Of a stretch of 42,701 nucleotides of DNA, positions 1-9,543 are shown piece by piece; position 1 is the stretch's first letter; each line of letters opens with the position of its first letter. The position numbers and the translations under genes were made by a program. This DNA is from Dysgonamonadaceae bacterium (GTDB lineage Bacteria; Bacteroidota; Bacteroidia; Bacteroidales; Azobacteroidaceae). The notes under the pieces are model-generated. The model was not told where the DNA came from, ran no database searches, and saw nothing but the letters and a program-made list of their open reading frames with translations. Where the stretch lies: assembly GCA_031260045.1 (NCBI GenBank), contig JAIRKO010000008.1, positions 1 through 42,701 on the forward strand, given 5' to 3'.

Positions 1-373
1 TATTTTCCGGATTAACCGCATCGCCTGGTATCTTGAATCCCAACGAATCGACGCCTTTGTTGAGAATATCCAGCGCTTTTTTGTTGGCTCCGGCAAAATC
101 GGCAACATCAATGTCCTGACGGACAAACCAACTGTTCGCGTCCTTTTTCGTTCCGCGCACGTAGGGATATGCGCCGGGCAGCGTTTCGGCTGCTTTCAAG
201 CCCGCAATGTCTTCGGCGCGATAAAATGGGTTCACGTTAAAACCCTCGCTGGTTCGCCAAACGAGTTTTTTCTCAAAATCGACGCCTTTGAGGTCGGCAA
301 CGATTTTTTCCATCCACGCTCCGGTGGCGACCGGTGGAAACTCCGGAAAAAGTTTTTCTTTCGCGCTATTCAT
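1..373 (-). CDS. mutA: Methylmalonyl-CoA mutase small subunit, N-terminal part (runs off window)
   Basis: The first 124 codons lie on the minus strand with the ATG at 373-371; the rest is beyond position 1. The translation begins MNSAKEKLFPEFPPVATGAW and continues with a WRTSEGFNVNPFYRAED segment, typical of the start of the small (beta) subunit of the heterodimeric mutase. In the family, this subunit pairs with the B12-binding MutB subunit to interconvert methylmalonyl-CoA and succinyl-CoA in the succinate-propionate pathway of Bacteroidales. mutB would be expected just beyond the window edge (inference). A PduO-type cobalamin adenosyltransferase, able to supply the cofactor, lies at 17.9 kb. 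Recognised by motif memory, not by search. Confidence 0.85.
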   Translation of the reverse strand, partial: MNSAKEKLFPEFPPVATGAWMEKIVADLKGVDFEKKLVWRTSEGFNVNPFYRAEDIAGLKAAETLPGAYPYVRGTKKDANSWFVRQDIDVADFAGANKKALDILNKGVDSLGFKIPGDAVNPEN

Positions 374-434
374 AAGTGATGTTTTATTAAATATATGTGT
401 ACAAAATTGAATTATATTTTTACTTTGTATTAAT

Positions 435-482
435 TAGTGCATTAGTGGCAAATAAAAATTAATAGTTGCCGCTAATGCACTA
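435..482. repeat. Intergenic inverted repeat (17-bp arms)
   Basis: Left arm 435-451 and right arm 466-482 are reverse complements with one mismatch and a 14-nt AT-rich loop. It lies between hisS and mutA and is not followed by a T run in either direction, so it is not a clear intrinsic terminator. The core words GCTAATGCAC and TTAGTGGCAA recur in the SusC-SusD gap near 40488-40513, so it looks like a dispersed family. Confidence 0.7.
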
Positions 483-658
483 AGTCGGGTATTTATTGCC
501 GATTTTAGCGCAGCAAAAGTACGACAAAATATTGAACCGGCAATGTGGAACGGAAGATTAAAATAGGCAAACGATTTATAAATCGCCGTCCCGAAAAACT
601 GCACAGCAGTGAAACAATTACTCATATCAAGTTCAATTTTTTTTGTCTACAAGAGAAA

Positions 659-2035
659 TCAAATCCCTGTAAATTCACGCAATTTGCCGACAATCTCCCC
701 CGCCTCAACGCACTGCTGCTCCCCCGTCGCCATATTTTTCAACGTAATTTTCCCAGCCCCGATTTCATTTTCCCCTGCAACGGCAACAAAAGGAATGTGG
801 TTGTCGTCGGCATAGGAAAACTGTTTTTTCAGCTTCGCCGCTTCGGGATAGATTTCGGCGGAAATACCCGATTTCCTTAACTCAGACAGTAGCGGCAAAA
901 GATAATTCTCTTCCTTTTCGCCGAAATTCACAAACAACACCTGCGTTTGCCGCCCCGAATTTTCGGGATAAAGATTCAACTGATTGAGTACGTCAAAAAT
1001 ACGGTCAGCCCCGAAAGAAATGCCGACGCCCGAAACATCCGGCAATCCGAAAACGCCCGTCAAATTGTCGTACCTGCCACCGCCGGTGATGCTGCCGATT
1101 TCAACGTCAAGGGCTTTCACTTCAAAAATAGCGCCGGTGTAATAATTCAAGCCGCGCGCCAGCGTCAGGTCTAATTCCAAGACGGAATCAAGGGCGAGCA
1201 AATCTGTTTTGTTCAAAATGGTGTCGATTTCCGCGACGCCTTTCAGTCCCGTTTCGGAATTTTTAAGGATGTTTTTCAGTGCGTTCAGTTTCTCGCGATT
1301 CGACCCTGACAGCAGAATAATCGGCTGAAGTTGAGCAATCGCCGTTTCGGAAATCCCCCTTGCAGCCAGCTCTTCGTTGACTTTTTCCAAACCGATTTTG
1401 TCTAATTTGTCAATGGCAACGGTAATGTCCGTAATTTTTCCGGCTTCGCCGATTATTTCCGCAATCCCGCTCAATATTTTGCGATTGTTGATTTTAATGC
1501 AAACCCGAATGCCGAAGCGTCGATAAACTTCATCCATGATTTGAATTAGTTCGATTTCGTTCAGCAAAGAATTGGAGCCGATCATATCGGCGTCGCACTG
1601 GTAAAACTCGCGGTAACGCCCTTTTTGCGGACGGTCGGCGCGCCAAACGGGTTGAATCTGAAAGCGTTTGAACGGGAAGGTGATTTCGTTGCGGTGCATG
1701 ACCACGTAGCGGGCGAAAGGAACGGTCAAATCGTAGCGCAAACCCTTTTCGCAGATTTTATGGGTCAGAAATGACACCGTCTTTCCGTTCAATAATTCGT
1801 CGTCGCTTATTTCCGACAAAAAATCGCCGGAATTTAATATTTTGAATAGGAGTTTGTCGCCTTCTTCGCCGTATTTTCCCATCAGCGTGGCAAGGTTTTC
1901 CATCGCCGGCGTTTCAATCTGTTTGAAGCCGTAGAGACGGAATACGCTGCGGATTGTGTCGAAAATATAGTTGCGTTTCGCCGTTTCTTCGGGTGAAAAA
2001 TCTCTTGTTCCTTTGGGGATTGAGGGTTTTTGCAT
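659..2035 (-). CDS. hisS: Histidyl-tRNA synthetase
   Basis: The gene encodes 458 residues, the usual length for the bacterial class II enzyme that charges tRNA-His in the cytoplasm. Visible signatures are the start [12 protein letters not shown], class II motif 2 around residues 125-148 (ending [15 protein letters not shown]), and the histidine-specific segment [13 protein letters not shown] near residue 285. A C-terminal anticodon-binding domain follows. Its start lies 35 bp after the alaS stop on the same strand and I see no promoter in that gap, so the two are probably one operon. No anomalies seen. Confidence 0.97.
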   Translation of the reverse strand: MQKPSIPKGTRDFSPEETAKRNYIFDTIRSVFRLYGFKQIETPAMENLATLMGKYGEEGDKLLFKILNSGDFLSEISDDELLNGKTVSFLTHKICEKGLRYDLTVPFARYVVMHRNEITFPFKRFQIQPVWRADRPQKGRYREFYQCDADMIGSNSLLNEIELIQIMDEVYRRFGIRVCIKINNRKILSGIAEIIGEAGKITDITVAIDKLDKIGLEKVNEELAARGISETAIAQLQPIILLSGSNREKLNALKNILKNSETGLKGVAEIDTILNKTDLLALDSVLELDLTLARGLNYYTGAIFEVKALDVEIGSITGGGRYDNLTGVFGLPDVSGVGISFGADRIFDVLNQLNLYPENSGRQTQVLFVNFGEKEENYLLPLLSELRKSGISAEIYPEAAKLKKQFSYADDNHIPFVAVAGENEIGAGKITLKNMATGEQQCVEAGEIVGKLREFTGI

Positions 2036-2070
2036 TGCTTTTTTGTTTGAGTTAAGAGTTTTTATTATTT

Positions 2071-4722
2071 TTAGTTCTTAGTTCCAATAAAAACTTTATC
2101 AATAATTTCATCCAAAGCCCGCAGCAAGCCGTCGGGGTCTTTGCCGCCAGCCGTCGCAAAATGCGCCTGTCCGCCGCCGCCGCCCTGAATGTGTTTGGCG
2201 GCTTCGCGAATGATTTGCGAGGCATTCAGTCCGTTTTTCGTTAAATCGTCGCTAATCATCAGCGTCAGCGAAGGTTTCGACTCAAAAGAAGTGCCGCCGA
2301 CAAAACACATTTTTTCGAGAAACTCGCCCCGCAATTGGAAAGCAATGTCCTTGACGATTTCCGCAGGATATGAACCTTTGGCTACAAACAAATTAATGTC
2401 GTTCCTGATTTCTTTTCGGTCGATAATCAACTGTTTCAATCTTTGCGTTCGTTCTTTTATAAACGCTTCAGTTTGCTTTTTCAAGTCGGCGTTTTCTTCG
2501 ATATATTTCCTGACGGCTTGCCGCAAATCCGCATTGTTGAGCAAATTGCGCAAATCGCGAATAATATCCTGCTGCAAATAAAAATGATTTTCGCATCCCT
2601 CACCGGAAACGGCTTCAATGCGCCGGACACCCGCCGCTATCGAACTTTCGCCGACAATCCGGAACGTGCCTATCCGCCCTGTGGAAGCGATATGCGTGCC
2701 GCCGCACAGTTCTATCGACGAACCGAAACGAACCACCCGCACCTCGTCGCCGTATTTCTCGCCGAACAAAGCCATCGCGCCCATTTTTTTCGCTTCGGCA
2801 ATTGGCACGTGCCGCGATTCATTTAAAGGAATGTCTTCGCGGATTTTAGCTGTTACCTGTTTTTCGACCGCGCGGATTTCCTCGTCCGTCAATTTCTGAA
2901 AATGCGAAAAATCGAAACGCAGTATGTCGGGCGAAACGAACGAGCCTTTTTGTTCAACGTGTTTGCCCAAAACATTCCGCAACGCCTCGTGCAGCAGGTG
3001 CGTCGCCGTGTGGTTGCACTCTGCGGCGCGGCGTTTCGGGACGTTTATTTCGAGGAGAAAATCGTCTTCGGGATTTTCCGGCAGGCGTTGCGTAAGGTGC
3101 ATGGAGAGATTGTTTTCCCGCTTCGTGTCAAAAATTTCGATTGCGGCGCCGGTTTCTTGGCGGCGGGGTGCAATCTTGCCGGTGTCGCCCACCTGTCCGC
3201 CCATTTCGGCATAGAAAGGCGTTCGGTCGAAAACAATCTGGTAAAATTCCGCATTTTTCTGTTTTACTTTGCGGTAACGCAGGATTTTTGCCTCCGCCGA
3301 AGTTTGGTCATAGCCCACAAATTCCGGTTCGCCGTCGCGAATGTTCACCCAGTCGCCGGTTTCGACGGTGGCGGCATTTCTTGCCCGCGCTTTTTGCTTT
3401 TGCATTTCGGCGTCGAAACCTTTCCGGTCGAGTTCCATTTTGTGTTCTTTCAGAATAAGTTCGGTTAAGTCGAGCGGGAAACCGTAGGTGTCGTACAGCG
3501 TGAAAGCATCTGCGCCGGCAATGCGTTTTGTCCCCGCATTTTTCGCTTCCAGCATGGTTTTATCAAGCAATTTGATGCCGTTTTCCAAAGTCCGCAGGAA
3601 GGCTTCTTCTTCTTCTCGGACAACTTTTCCGATCAATGTTTCTCCGTCGATTAATTCCTCGTAGGCATCGCCCATAGAAGCGATTAGCGCGGGTATCAGG
3701 CGGTACATGAAAGCCTGTTTTTGCCCCAGAAAAGTGTAACCGTAACGGACGGCGCGGCGCAAAATCCGGCGAATCACATAGCCTGCGCCGGCATTGGAAG
3801 GCAATTGCCCGTCGGTGATGGAAAAAGCAATCGTGCGGATATGGTCGGCGATAACGCGCATCGCCACGTCCGCGTGGGGGGTGTCGCCGTAACGGCAGGC
3901 GGTAATCCGCCCGATTTCGGCAAGCAACGGTTGGAAAACATCGGTATCGTAATTGGACATTTTCCCTTGTACAGCCATGCAGAGGCGTTCAAATCCCATG
4001 CCGGTATCAATCACTCTGCTGGGCAGGTTTTCGAGCGAGCCGTCGGCTTTGCGGTTGAACTGCATAAAAACGAGATTCCAGATTTCGATTACTTGTGGAT
4101 GGTCGCGATTAACTAACGTCAAGCCGTCTGTTTTAGCCCTTTCCGCATCGGGACGGATGTCGATGTGAATTTCCGAACAGGGACCGCAGGGACCAACGTC
4201 GCCCATTTCCCAGAAATTATCTTTTTTGCTGCCGTTGATAATTCTATTTTCCGGCAGATATTCAGCCCAGTACGCGGCGGCTTCGTCGTCGCGGCTCAGA
4301 TTTTCCGAAGGGCTTCCTTCAAAAACGGTTGCATACAGGCGGCTTTTATCCAACTGCAACACTTCGGTCAGGTATTCCCAAGCGTATGCGATAGCCTCTT
4401 TTTTGAAATAATCGCCGAACGACCAGTTGCCAAGCATTTCAAACATGGTGTGGTGGTAGGTATCGTGTCCGACTTCTTCCAAATCGTTGTGTTTCCCGCT
4501 GACGCGCAGGCACTTTTGCGAATCGGCAACGCGAGGGTATTTGGCGGGAACATTGCCCAATATAATGTCTTTGAATCGGTTCATGCCGGCATTGGTGAAC
4601 ATCAAAGTGGGATCGTCCTTGATAACCATCGGGGCGGAGGGGACGATTTTGTGGTTTTTACTTTCAAAAAAATCCTTGAAAGATCGGCGAATTTGGCTTG
4701 CGTTGAGTTGCAATTTTTCCAT
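2071..4722 (-). CDS. alaS: Alanyl-tRNA synthetase
   Basis: The gene encodes 883 residues, full length for the class II enzyme that charges tRNA-Ala. It begins with the aminoacylation domain ([20 protein letters not shown], then the [12 protein letters not shown] segment). The editing domain carries the zinc-ligand motifs [11 protein letters not shown] and [12 protein letters not shown]-terminal DHHA1 region with a [14 protein letters not shown] glycine motif is present. It is divergent from the M23 peptidase gene and probably leads an alaS-hisS operon. A minus-strand -7 box (TATTTTTG) lies at 4815-4808. Confidence 0.98.
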   Translation of the reverse strand: MEKLQLNASQIRRSFKDFFESKNHKIVPSAPMVIKDDPTLMFTNAGMNRFKDIILGNVPAKYPRVADSQKCLRVSGKHNDLEEVGHDTYHHTMFEMLGNWSFGDYFKKEAIAYAWEYLTEVLQLDKSRLYATVFEGSPSENLSRDDEAAAYWAEYLPENRIINGSKKDNFWEMGDVGPCGPCSEIHIDIRPDAERAKTDGLTLVNRDHPQVIEIWNLVFMQFNRKADGSLENLPSRVIDTGMGFERLCMAVQGKMSNYDTDVFQPLLAEIGRITACRYGDTPHADVAMRVIADHIRTIAFSITDGQLPSNAGAGYVIRRILRRAVRYGYTFLGQKQAFMYRLIPALIASMGDAYEELIDGETLIGKVVREEEEAFLRTLENGIKLLDKTMLEAKNAGTKRIAGADAFTLYDTYGFPLDLTELILKEHKMELDRKGFDAEMQKQKARARNAATVETGDWVNIRDGEPEFVGYDQTSAEAKILRYRKVKQKNAEFYQIVFDRTPFYAEMGGQVGDTGKIAPRRQETGAAIEIFDTKRENNLSMHLTQRLPENPEDDFLLEINVPKRRAAECNHTATHLLHEALRNVLGKHVEQKGSFVSPDILRFDFSHFQKLTDEEIRAVEKQVTAKIREDIPLNESRHVPIAEAKKMGAMALFGEKYGDEVRVVRFGSSIELCGGTHIASTGRIGTFRIVGESSIAAGVRRIEAVSGEGCENHFYLQQDIIRDLRNLLNNADLRQAVRKYIEENADLKKQTEAFIKERTQRLKQLIIDRKEIRNDINLFVAKGSYPAEIVKDIAFQLRGEFLEKMCFVGGTSFESKPSLTLMISDDLTKNGLNASQIIREAAKHIQGGGGGQAHFATAGGKDPDGLLRALDEIIDKVFIGTKN

Positions 4723-4803
4723 ATATAATTTATTTCAATTTGTGATGTGTGAAAAATAATATGAACTAATATATGAACATTTACTTATTTTTTGCTAAAA
4801 GAA

Positions 4804-4835
4804 TTTGCAAAAATACAATAAATAACTTACTTTTG
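4804..4835 (+). promoter_or_regulatory. Bacteroidota-type promoter of the M23 peptidase gene
   Basis: TTTG at 4804-4807, 20 bp, then TACTTTTG at 4828-4835. This matches the primary-sigma consensus of Bacteroidota (TTTG, 19-21 bp, TAnnTTTG). It lies 30 bp before the ATG at 4866. It overlaps the minus-strand alaS -7 box at 4808-4815, so the two divergent promoters share DNA. Confidence 0.75.
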
Positions 4836-4865
4836 CCTGCATTAATTTACAGATTTTAATTAAAA

Positions 4866-5819
4866 ATGGGAAAAACTTCATATCAATTTAACAAGCAAAC
4901 GTTGACCTATGACGAGGTTAACCATTCCATAGTCCAAAGAATTTTGGCTGTTTTTCGGCATCTGAGCGTCGGCATCGGGATTGGCGTCCTGTTGTTTATT
5001 TTTTCCATTTATGCAATAGATTCACCCCGTGAACAACTCCTTAAAAAAGAAAACCAGTTGCTGTTGGCGCAATACAGCCTCCTGTCCAACCGGATTGACG
5101 AATACCAGAAAGTATTGGACGATTTACAGGAACGCGACGACCACCTGTATCGCGCCACTTTTAATGCCGAACCGATTCCGATGACCATTCGGAAGCCGGG
5201 TTTCGGAGGAACAAACCGCTACGAACATCTTTTGGATATGCCGAACTCGGAATTGGTGATTTCTACCACCCGAAAATTGGACATCGTAACCAAAGCAATG
5301 TATGTGCAATCCAATTCTTACGACGAACTGATAGGGCTGATTAAACAAAAGGAGCAGCGAATGAATAACATGCCCGCCATTCGTCCGCTTTCGGGGAAAC
5401 ATATGAAAGGCATTTCTTCCGGCTTCGGAATGCGTATTCATCCCATTTTCGGGGTACTCAGAATGCACACCGGCATTGACCTGAACGCCGATTCGGGCAG
5501 TCCCATTTTTGCAACCGGCAACGGAACGGTCGAATCTTCCGGCTGGGAAGGCGGTTACGGGAATTGCATCGTTATTGACCACGGTTTCGGATTTAAATCG
5601 CTTTACGGACACTGTAAAGAACTGTTGGTGACGCCGGGAACAAAAGTTAAACGCGGACAAAAAATCGCTACGGTAGGCATGACCGGCGTCGCTTCGGGCA
5701 ACCATGTGCATTACGAAGTGTTGGTGCGAGGCAGGCACGACAATCCGGTCAAATATTTCTTTATGGACTTGTCGCCCGCAGAATACAGCGAAATGTTGTA
5801 CACCGCAGAACACCGGTAA
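4866..5819 (+). CDS. M23 family metallopeptidase, membrane-anchored peptidoglycan hydrolase
   Basis: The protein has 317 residues. A single membrane segment lies at about residues 38-58 (IGIGVLLFIFSIYAI), followed by a short coiled coil rich in Leu, Gln and Glu. The C-terminal half is a LytM/peptidase M23 domain beginning near the SSGFGMRIHPIFG segment, with zinc-ligand motifs HTGIDLN and NHVHYEV. In the family this fold cleaves peptidoglycan cross-bridges, or acts as a scaffold when ligands are missing. Here the HxxxD and HxH ligands are present, so an active periplasmic endopeptidase is likely. The merR gene starts 3 bp after its stop, suggesting one transcript. Confidence 0.93.
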   Translation: MGKTSYQFNKQTLTYDEVNHSIVQRILAVFRHLSVGIGIGVLLFIFSIYAIDSPREQLLKKENQLLLAQYSLLSNRIDEYQKVLDDLQERDDHLYRATFNAEPIPMTIRKPGFGGTNRYEHLLDMPNSELVISTTRKLDIVTKAMYVQSNSYDELIGLIKQKEQRMNNMPAIRPLSGKHMKGISSGFGMRIHPIFGVLRMHTGIDLNADSGSPIFATGNGTVESSGWEGGYGNCIVIDHGFGFKSLYGHCKELLVTPGTKVKRGQKIATVGMTGVASGNHVHYEVLVRGRHDNPVKYFFMDLSPAEYSEMLYTAEHR

Positions 5820-5822
5820 ACG

Positions 5823-6173
5823 ATGTCCAAACTTTACTACACCATTTCGGAGGCAACGCAAATGTTTGATGGCGTAACATGCTCCATGTTACGCTATTGG
5901 GAAAAAGAATTCGGACTCCGTCCGCACAAAACCGAAAAAGGCTCCCGCCGGTACAATGAAAAGGATATTCAAACCTTTCGCCTGATTTATTATTTAGTGA
6001 AAACGAAAGGGTTAACTTTGTCCGGCGCTAAGCGGAAACTCAAGGAAAATCCCGAAACCGTTGTTCGTAATGAAGAAATTGTTCGCCGTTTGAAAGGCGT
6101 CGGTATTGAGTTAATGGATTTGGTGAAGGAGTTTGATGAGATGGAGAAAACGACTGCTCGGTTGGTTAATTGA
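5823..6173 (+). CDS. MerR family transcriptional regulator
   Basis: The protein has 116 residues. The N-terminal MerR winged-helix domain is clear (YYTISEATQMFDGVTCSMLR, then YWEKEFGLRP and a GSRRYNEKDI segment), followed by a dimerisation helix. There is no effector-binding domain and no cysteine cluster, so it is not a metal sensor of the classical type. It starts 3 bp after the M23 peptidase stop. MerR-like proteins of this short type follow the alaS-linked M23 gene in many Bacteroidales. Target genes cannot be told from the sequence. Confidence 0.9.
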   Translation: MSKLYYTISEATQMFDGVTCSMLRYWEKEFGLRPHKTEKGSRRYNEKDIQTFRLIYYLVKTKGLTLSGAKRKLKENPETVVRNEEIVRRLKGVGIELMDLVKEFDEMEKTTARLVN

Positions 6174-6200
6174 TGTTGTCGTTATTGCAGCGCTTCACTA

Positions 6201-6266
6201 CGCCCGCAATTCCCTGCAGCAGTTCGTTTTTCAGAAGATCCCGCGTCAAGCGCGGGATGACGGGTC
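6201..6266. repeat. REP-like palindromic repeat, copy 1
   Basis: The core is a hairpin with arms ATCCCGCG (6238-6245) and CGCGGGAT (6251-6258) and a 5-nt loop, preceded by a conserved arm resembling CGCAATTCCCTGCAGCAGTT. The same element is found reverse-complemented at 35075-35142 and in the same orientation at 7586-7674. The gap 6174-6358 holds nothing else I can recognise. Confidence 0.8.
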
Positions 6267-6358
6267 TTTTGAGATACGGTATATTTCTGGATTGTTTCAC
6301 CACTTCACGGTTCGCAATAACGTGTACGGTACGGTGTTTTGACTTCGCCCCGTTATTC

Positions 6359-7519
6359 TTAATTTTCAAAACTCCCCAATTTCCTCACTTCATTTTCCCA
6401 CGAAATAGAGCGGTTATCAATCCGTTTCTGCCGGTAAATAGCATTAATATCAATTTTTCCATCAATAATTCGCTGCAAAGAACGGCTCAAATCATTAGCA
6501 TCATATTCGACAAGTTCACCCATCCCTTCCGCAATCAATTCTTTAGCGCAACCAATATCGGTCGACACGATATAATTATTAAAACGGAAAGCTTCCCCAA
6601 TCACAATGCCGTAGGATTCGTAAATAGCCGTATGCACAAACACTTTTGAGCGGTTAAAATAATCATACAACTTTACTTTGTCATAAACAGCGCCGATAAA
6701 GCAAACATTATCCTTTAATTCAGGATTTTGATTGAAAAAAGAATCTATATAATCCTGAAAATCACATTCCGTTTTTTCTATTGGTCAGATAAACAAAACC
6801 TTGTAATCTTTTAAATCCGTTTTCGTCAAAGCATCTAAAAAAAGCTCCGTGTTTTTTTGTTTGGAACCATGGCGACCAACCGATATGATTAATTTCTCCT
6901 TTCGATCAACCGGCAATTCTTCGATATGATTAACCTGCATTATCTCTTCATCTATCCCCCAACGCATAAATGTCAATTTATCAGGTTTTTTCAGGAAAGG
7001 CTTTTGCTTTCTCAGAAAATCGTATATATCCGCCAATTCTATTGAGATTTTATCGACAGTTTCAACCATTTTAAATAAAATTTTACGAATGATGGAATTT
7101 TTAATTTTTATCATAAATTTGGATTCATCCCGAAACAAGGATTGCCAAACGCCGTACCCATCGCCGAAAATATAAAAAATTCCCTTGGGATTTCTCCATT
7201 TATATATCATGCCGATAATGAATGTTTGATAAGAAAAATGCACCCTGACAAGCACATCTATTTCTTTTGCATGTTTTAAAAAATACAGGAAAAAATACCA
7301 TTCGCCGCCAAAAGAAAAACTTTTTCCTTTACCGGGGTATTTAAGCGGTTTTAACAAAGCGCCTTTGTAGTATTCGGGCAGTTTTGCATTGTTTTTATCT
7401 TGATGGAAAACAACGGTAACAAAAAAATTATGAATTTTCCCCAAATAATAAGGCAGGGGGAAAGTTTTTATTAATTCTACTTCGCTGAAAGACGCTGTGT
7501 TGAAGACTAAATTTTTCAT
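6359..7519 (-). pseudogene. GT4-like glycosyltransferase interrupted by an in-frame TGA
   Basis: Two same-frame halves (7519 to 6785 and 6784 to 6359) read as one 386-codon glycosyltransferase with a single TGA at 6787-6785. The N-terminal half contains the Rossmann-like linker ISVGRHGSKQKNTELFLDAL. The C-terminal half has a GT4-type ESYGIVIGEAF motif and a STDIGCAKEL segment that contact the nucleotide sugar in the family. Around the stop the protein reads KVLFI-stop-PIEKTE. A Gly codon (GGA) is the natural residue, so one base change explains the break. The gene is AT-rich compared with its neighbours and is flanked by repeats on both sides, which suggests a transferred glycan-island remnant. 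Other genes in the window use TGA as a normal stop. Confidence 0.8.
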
Positions 7520-7585
7520 GTGTCAATAAGAATATGTTTAATTAGTGCGTTATTTATAAATCGCAGTTTTTGCGAAAAAGCCCAC

Positions 7586-7674
7586 CGTCATTGCGGGTGG
7601 AGTGGAGACCCGCAATTCCCTGCAAATTGCAGTCCGCTTTTCAGAGGATCCCGCGTCAAGCGCGGGATGACGGG
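7586..7674. repeat. REP-like palindromic repeat, copy 2
   Basis: The hairpin ATCCCGCG/CGCGGGAT at 7648-7668 sits inside a longer arm starting CGTCATTGCGGG at 7586. It is closely related to the element at 6201-6266. It lies between gpmI and the broken glycosyltransferase. Confidence 0.8.
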
Positions 7675-7707
7675 AACAGCAGGCACAAAACCCCGCACAC
7701 GCCACCC

Positions 7708-7773
7708 GCGAAGCGATGAAGCAATCCAAATTGCGCTACGATTTTCTCTGGATTGCTCAATCTTCGCCTTCGC
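7708..7773. repeat. Second palindromic repeat type (GAAGCAATCC family)
   Basis: The left arm 7708-7728 (contains GATGAAGCAATCCA) and right arm 7749-7773 (contains TGGATTGCTCAATC) form an imperfect long hairpin. The GAAGCAATCC word recurs at 11847-11881 and, with one change, at 21272-21310. It lies just downstream of the gpmI stop, so it may double as a transcript-end structure. Confidence 0.6.
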
Positions 7774-7796
7774 TACTAATGGCTTCTGTGTTTAAA

Positions 7797-9329
7797 TCAT
7801 TCCACAGAAATTAAATTTTTCCCCGTCATATCAGCAGGCTGCTTCAAATTGAGGATGCTTAAAATACTTGGCGCAACGTCTGCCAATTGCCCGTTTTCCA
7901 CTTTGACGTTTTTGTTTTCGGAAACGTAAATAAACGGAACCGGATTCAGCGAGTGGGCTGTGTTAGGCGAATTGTCGTCGTTCAGCGCATAATCGGCGTT
8001 GCCGTGGTCGGCGATAACAATGATTTCGTAACCGTTTGTTTTTGCCGTTTCGATTGTGTTGCGCAGACAGACATTTACCGCTGTTACCGCCTTTTCGATG
8101 GCTTCGTAAACGCCTGTGTGTCCGACCATATCGCCGTTGGCGTAATTGGCGACAATAAAATCGTATTGCCGGGTTTTAATGGCTTCCGTCAACCGGTCTT
8201 TTACTTCATACGCCGACATTTCGGGCTTCAAATCGTAAGTCGCAATCTTGGGAGAGGGAACGAGAATGCGGTCTTCGCCTTCGTAAGGCGTTTCCCGTCC
8301 GCCGTTGAAAAAGAAAGTTACATGCGCATATTTTTCCGTTTCGGCAATGTGCAACTGTTTCAAACCCAGAGAGGAAAGATATTCGCCTAAGGTATTATTC
8401 ACATTATCTTTATCGAATAAAACATGCACGTTTTTGAACGTCGGATCGTAAGGCGTCATCGTGTAATATTGGAGGTTGGGAATCATGTGCATTCCTTGTT
8501 CCGGCATGTCCTGTTGGGATAGAACGATGGTCAGTTCTTTGGCGCGGTCGTTGCGGAAATTGAAGAAAATCACCACGTCGCCGGCTTCAACCGTTGCCAC
8601 AGGCTTACCGTTTTTGACGCATACAATCGGCTTTATAAATTCATCGGTAACGCCTTCGGCATAAGACTGTTCGACCGCTTCCGCCGGATTTTCCGTTTGC
8701 GCGCCGGTTCCCGATACCAGCAAATCGTAGGCTACTTTCACCCTTTCCCATCGCTTGTCTCTGTCCATTGCATAGTAACGACCTATGATAGTGGCGATTT
8801 GTCCGGTTGTGGCTTTGAGATGCGCTTCCAGTTTGCGGATAAAACCGGCGCCGCTTTTGGGGTCGGTATCGCGTCCGTCCATAAAACAGTGGATAAACGT
8901 TTGGTCAATTCCATAGGTCTTGCTGATGTCGGTGAGTTTAAAAAGATGCTCCAAAGAACTGTGTACGCCGCCATTGGACACCAAACCCATGATATGGATT
9001 TTTTTGCCGTTCGTTTTTGCATAAGCATAAGCGTTTTTTATTCCGGGATTTTCGAGAATGGAATTGTCGCGGGCGGCGATATTGATTTTCACCAAATCCT
9101 GATATACCACACGACCTGCGCCGATATTGAGATGCCCTACTTCGGAGTTCCCCATTTGTCCGTCGGGTAAACCTACGTTTTCGCCCGAAGCCTGCAATTG
9201 GGAATGTGGATAGTTTTCCAACAGGTAATCCCAGTAAGGGGTTTCGGTAGAATATATTACGTCTCTTTTCGTTTTGTCTCCCAATCCCCACCCGTCGAGG
9301 ATAACCAATAATGCTTTTTTATTTTCCAT
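7797..9329 (-). CDS. gpmI: 2,3-bisphosphoglycerate-independent phosphoglycerate mutase
   Basis: The protein has 510 residues, standard for the cofactor-independent enzyme that interconverts 3- and 2-phosphoglycerate in glycolysis and gluconeogenesis. The metal and catalytic motifs of the alkaline-phosphatase fold are visible: DGWGLGD at residues 9-15, the catalytic serine in [16 protein letters not shown] near residue 62, [13 protein letters not shown] near residue 125, and the late DHGNADYAL motif. A TATATTTG -7 box lies about 85 bp upstream at 9423-9416. It is divergent from dnaB. Confidence 0.97.
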   Translation of the reverse strand: MENKKALLVILDGWGLGDKTKRDVIYSTETPYWDYLLENYPHSQLQASGENVGLPDGQMGNSEVGHLNIGAGRVVYQDLVKINIAARDNSILENPGIKNAYAYAKTNGKKIHIMGLVSNGGVHSSLEHLFKLTDISKTYGIDQTFIHCFMDGRDTDPKSGAGFIRKLEAHLKATTGQIATIIGRYYAMDRDKRWERVKVAYDLLVSGTGAQTENPAEAVEQSYAEGVTDEFIKPIVCVKNGKPVATVEAGDVVIFFNFRNDRAKELTIVLSQQDMPEQGMHMIPNLQYYTMTPYDPTFKNVHVLFDKDNVNNTLGEYLSSLGLKQLHIAETEKYAHVTFFFNGGRETPYEGEDRILVPSPKIATYDLKPEMSAYEVKDRLTEAIKTRQYDFIVANYANGDMVGHTGVYEAIEKAVTAVNVCLRNTIETAKTNGYEIIVIADHGNADYALNDDNSPNTAHSLNPVPFIYVSENKNVKVENGQLADVAPSILSILNLKQPADMTGKNLISVE

Positions 9330-9415
9330 AAATTTATGTAATTATATATTTAACAGTTCTTTACCGTTACATATGCGATATGTTATGACATTCGCATCAT
9401 GATTTTATTCGTTCG

Positions 9416-9423
9416 CAAATATA
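9416..9423 (-). promoter_or_regulatory. Probable gpmI promoter, -7 box
   Basis: TATATTTG on the minus strand matches TAnnTTTG, 86 bp upstream of the gpmI ATG. No TTTG is seen at the expected -33 spacing. Confidence 0.45.
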
Positions 9424-9512
9424 CATAAAAGTCCGCACATAATTATGAGGCGATATATTTAAATTTTTACAAAAAGAACAACTAAATATTATGTAAAATC
9501 CGCCGACATTTT

Positions 9513-9520
9513 TATCTTTG
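9513..9520 (+). promoter_or_regulatory. Probable dnaB promoter, -7 box
   Basis: TATCTTTG matches TAnnTTTG and ends 23 bp before the dnaB ATG. The region 19-21 bp upstream reads TTATG, only a weak -33 element. Confidence 0.6.
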
Positions 9521-9543
9521 CAGTTCAAAAAATAAAAAACAAG

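Noticed and set aside
6785-6787. Genetic-code change with TGA read as Gly
   Set aside because: The missing residue would fit Gly, but ftsZ, SusD and other intact genes end with TGA and no other in-frame TGA is seen in conserved genes, so a simple nonsense mutation is more likely.
7520-7795. Plus-strand ORF between the broken glycosyltransferase and gpmI
   Set aside because: Made entirely of REP-like repeat sequence; the translation reflects the palindromes.
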